A stretch of 7,123 nucleotides of DNA from Candidatus Rokuibacteriota bacterium (GTDB lineage Bacteria > Methylomirabilota > Methylomirabilia > Rokubacteriales > JACPHL01), in assembly GCA_016188625.1 (NCBI GenBank), contig JACPHL010000193.1, positions 1 through 7,123 on the forward strand. The letters are read 5' to 3'. This document shows, piece by piece, positions 6,019-7,123 of this stretch. A program made the position numbers and the translations under genes. Each line of letters begins with the position of its first letter. The stretch's first letter is position 1. Below the pieces are notes generated by a model. It had not been told where the DNA came from. It saw nothing but the letters and a program-made list of their open reading frames with translations, and did no database searches.

Positions 6019-6829
6019 GCTGCCGGAGCTCGAGGTCTACGCCGAGAACCTGAGGCCCCGGCTCGAGGGCCGGACGATCGTGGGCGTCGAGGTCGTCCAC
6101 CCGGGCGTCCTCCGCCCGGCCACCCCCGAGGCGTTCCGGGAGCGGGTGGTCGGCCGGAGCGTCACGGGGGTCGCCCGACGGGGCAAGACGCTCGGCCTGG
6201 CCCTCGACTCCGGGGAGCGGTTCGATGTCCACCTGATGATCGGGGGCGAGATGTTCTGGTCCGAGGGCGCGGCGGGCGAGACCGCGAAGCCCCCGGAGCC
6301 GGTCCTGACCCTCGATCTGTCGGGCGGCGCGCGGCTGACCTTCTCCGACCCCAACTACAACGTCCTCCGCCCGGGCAACCCCAAGATGAAGCTCGGCCTC
6401 AACCAGCGGGAGCGGCTGGGGATCGATCCGCTGGACCCGGCGTTCACCCCCGAGGCCCTCGGGGCCCTGGCCAGGCGCCACAAGGTCCTCCCGGTCAAGG
6501 CGCTCCTCATGGACCAGAAGCTGATCGCCGGGCTCGGGAACGCCTACGTGGACGAGATCCTCTGGGAATGCCGGCTCCGGCCCCGCCGCACCGCCTCGCT
6601 CCTCTCCGCCGAGGAGCTGGCGGCCCTCCACCGGGCGATCCGGGCGCTGATGGAGCGGGCGATCGCCCACACCCGCGAGCAGGCGGCCGGGGAGATCCGC
6701 GGCGAGTTCCGGGAGTACTTCGCCGTCCACCACCGCACCGGCAAGCCCTGCCCCCGCTGCGGGGGCCGGGTCGCCCATGAGTGGTTCCGGGAGCGGACCA
6801 CGAACTGGTGCCCCACCTGCCAGGCGTAG
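6011..6829 (+). CDS. Formamidopyrimidine-DNA glycosylase family protein (Fpg/MutM-like, atypical)
   Basis: This 272-residue base-excision repair enzyme is predicted to remove oxidised bases and cut the abasic site. It has the N-terminal MPELPELE with catalytic Pro2 and Glu3, and Lys59 in RRGK, the usual DNA-contacting lysine. The helix-two-turn-helix is KLIAGLGNAYVDEILW (170-185) with Asn177. A C-terminal zinc finger has Cys247, 250, 267 and 270 (C-x2-C-x16-C-x2-C) and Arg262. Length and domain order are normal for Fpg. Unusual: the canonical DPRRFG loop reads DPNYNV (113-118), so two of the three residues that fill the gap left by the flipped-out base are replaced, while Met76 (HLMIGG) remains. 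The segment before the zinc finger also departs from the usual Fpg lesion-capping loop. Substrate preference may therefore differ from 8-oxoguanine, and an Fpg/Nei side branch is possible. ATG 6011 overlaps the aminopeptidase stop by 8 bases and has GGAG at 6001-6004, suggesting translational coupling. Confidence 0.92.
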   Translation: MPELPELEVYAENLRPRLEGRTIVGVEVVHPGVLRPATPEAFRERVVGRSVTGVARRGKTLGLALDSGERFDVHLMIGGEMFWSEGAAGETAKPPEPVLTLDLSGGARLTFSDPNYNVLRPGNPKMKLGLNQRERLGIDPLDPAFTPEALGALARRHKVLPVKALLMDQKLIAGLGNAYVDEILWECRLRPRRTASLLSAEELAALHRAIRALMERAIAHTREQAAGEIRGEFREYFAVHHRTGKPCPRCGGRVAHEWFRERTTNWCPTCQA

Positions 6830-6852
6830 AAATGTGTCCGCGTAAGGTCTCT

Positions 6853-6867
6853 GGGGGTTCTGCCCCC
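6853..6867 (+). terminator. G5/C5 hairpin downstream of the glycosylase gene, possible terminator
   Basis: GGGGG (6853-6857) and CCCCC (6863-6867) enclose the 5-base loop TTCTG, starting 23 bases after the stop codon. There is no T-run. An alternative longer-range pairing, CTCTGG (6849-6854) with CCAGAG (6888-6893), would compete with it. The position at the end of a gene run makes a terminator or mRNA 3'-end structure plausible. Confidence 0.4.
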
Positions 6868-7123
6868 CGCCAGGCCCAATGCGTTCGCCAGAGGGCCCCC
6901 CGGGGAGGCCTCGGCCCCTCGCTCCACACGCTCCGCGGCGCACCCGTCAGTGGCTCGCCGGCCGGGGCCCCTCCTGTTTGTCTTCCGCTCGCCTGTCGGC
7001 TTCCCCACCCGGCTCGCTCACGACGGGGACCCGCGCCGCTCCGCTTAACGTTCCGCTCGGGGCCGACGCCTCCCCAAAGGGCCGGTCGCCCTTCGCTCGG
7101 GTGCCCGGAGGGCCGTCGGGAGG
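6868..7123. repeat. Repeat-rich noncoding tail with one-sided CGCTC motifs
   Basis: I find no credible gene in these 256 bases. CGCTC occurs at 6920, 6929, 6986, 7015, 7037, 7054 and 7094, and its complement GAGCG does not occur on the + strand here. Longer related units are TTCCGCTCG at 6983-6991 and 7051-7059, and TTCGCTCGGG at 7092-7101. Several short GC palindromes (CCCCGGGG-like, GAGGCCTC, CCGGCCGG, GGGGCCCC) lie among them. No tRNA, rRNA, CRISPR or transposase signature was recognised. It could be a degenerate intergenic repeat, the flank of a mobile element, or a structured RNA cut by the window edge. Confidence 0.4.

Noticed and set aside
3864-6053. Long + strand frame overlapping the aminopeptidase in another phase
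   Set aside because: The product is Arg/Gly/Pro-rich without domain features; it is a shadow of codon bias in the real gene.
6507-7123. Minus-strand frame open from the right edge through the tail and into the glycosylase
   Set aside because: It runs antisense through a well-supported gene, has no recognisable domain, and its composition fits chance openness in GC-rich DNA.
6830-7123. tRNA, rRNA, SRP RNA, RNase P RNA or CRISPR array in the tail
   Set aside because: No T-loop/anticodon pattern, no conserved rRNA or SRP/RNase P core segments and no regularly spaced identical repeats were found on either strand.

Overview
The window is very GC-rich, with codon third positions almost always G or C. 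It carries five protein genes, all on the + strand. Such DNA suggests a high-GC bacterium, perhaps an uncultured soil or sediment lineage such as Rokubacteria/Methylomirabilota, an actinobacterium or a chloroflexote. No rRNA or other phylogenetic marker is present, so the placement is a guess. Nothing in the gene content points to a phage or plasmid.

Region 1 (1-2139) is the 3' part of a large UvrD/PcrA-type superfamily 1 helicase with a C-terminal RecB/Cas4-like PD-(D/E)XK nuclease domain and the four cysteines of a probable iron-sulfur cluster. The first 54 bases are not helicase. They encode the last 18 residues of an intein, ending in His-Asn and followed by the Ser that opens the helicase motif III remnant (SIYKFRGA). 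The gene is therefore interrupted by an intein inserted inside the DDQ|SIY motif, and the window starts within that intein. The helicase also has a shortened motif VI.

Region 2 (2140-2789) holds a small stand-alone tandem ACT-domain protein (2252-2665). Upstream of it are a GC-rich hairpin, a perfect 12-bp palindrome and a strong Shine-Dalgarno sequence. Downstream, before the next gene, is a strong hairpin.

Region 3 (2790-6829) is a tight run of three genes that probably form one transcription unit: a PduO-type ATP:cob(I)alamin adenosyltransferase, an M1 zinc aminopeptidase and a formamidopyrimidine-DNA glycosylase (Fpg/MutM-like). The last two overlap by 8 bases. The three have no obvious shared pathway: cofactor activation, peptide turnover and base-excision repair. 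The glycosylase lacks the usual DPRRFG loop.

Region 4 (6830-7123) has no credible gene. It holds a G5/C5 hairpin just after the glycosylase and then a stretch with seven copies of CGCTC in about 180 bases, all in one orientation, some inside longer TTCCGCTCG-like units. I cannot assign it a function.

I did not find a convincing new multi-gene system. The most interesting objects are the intein-split helicase-nuclease, the atypical glycosylase and the repeat-rich noncoding tail.
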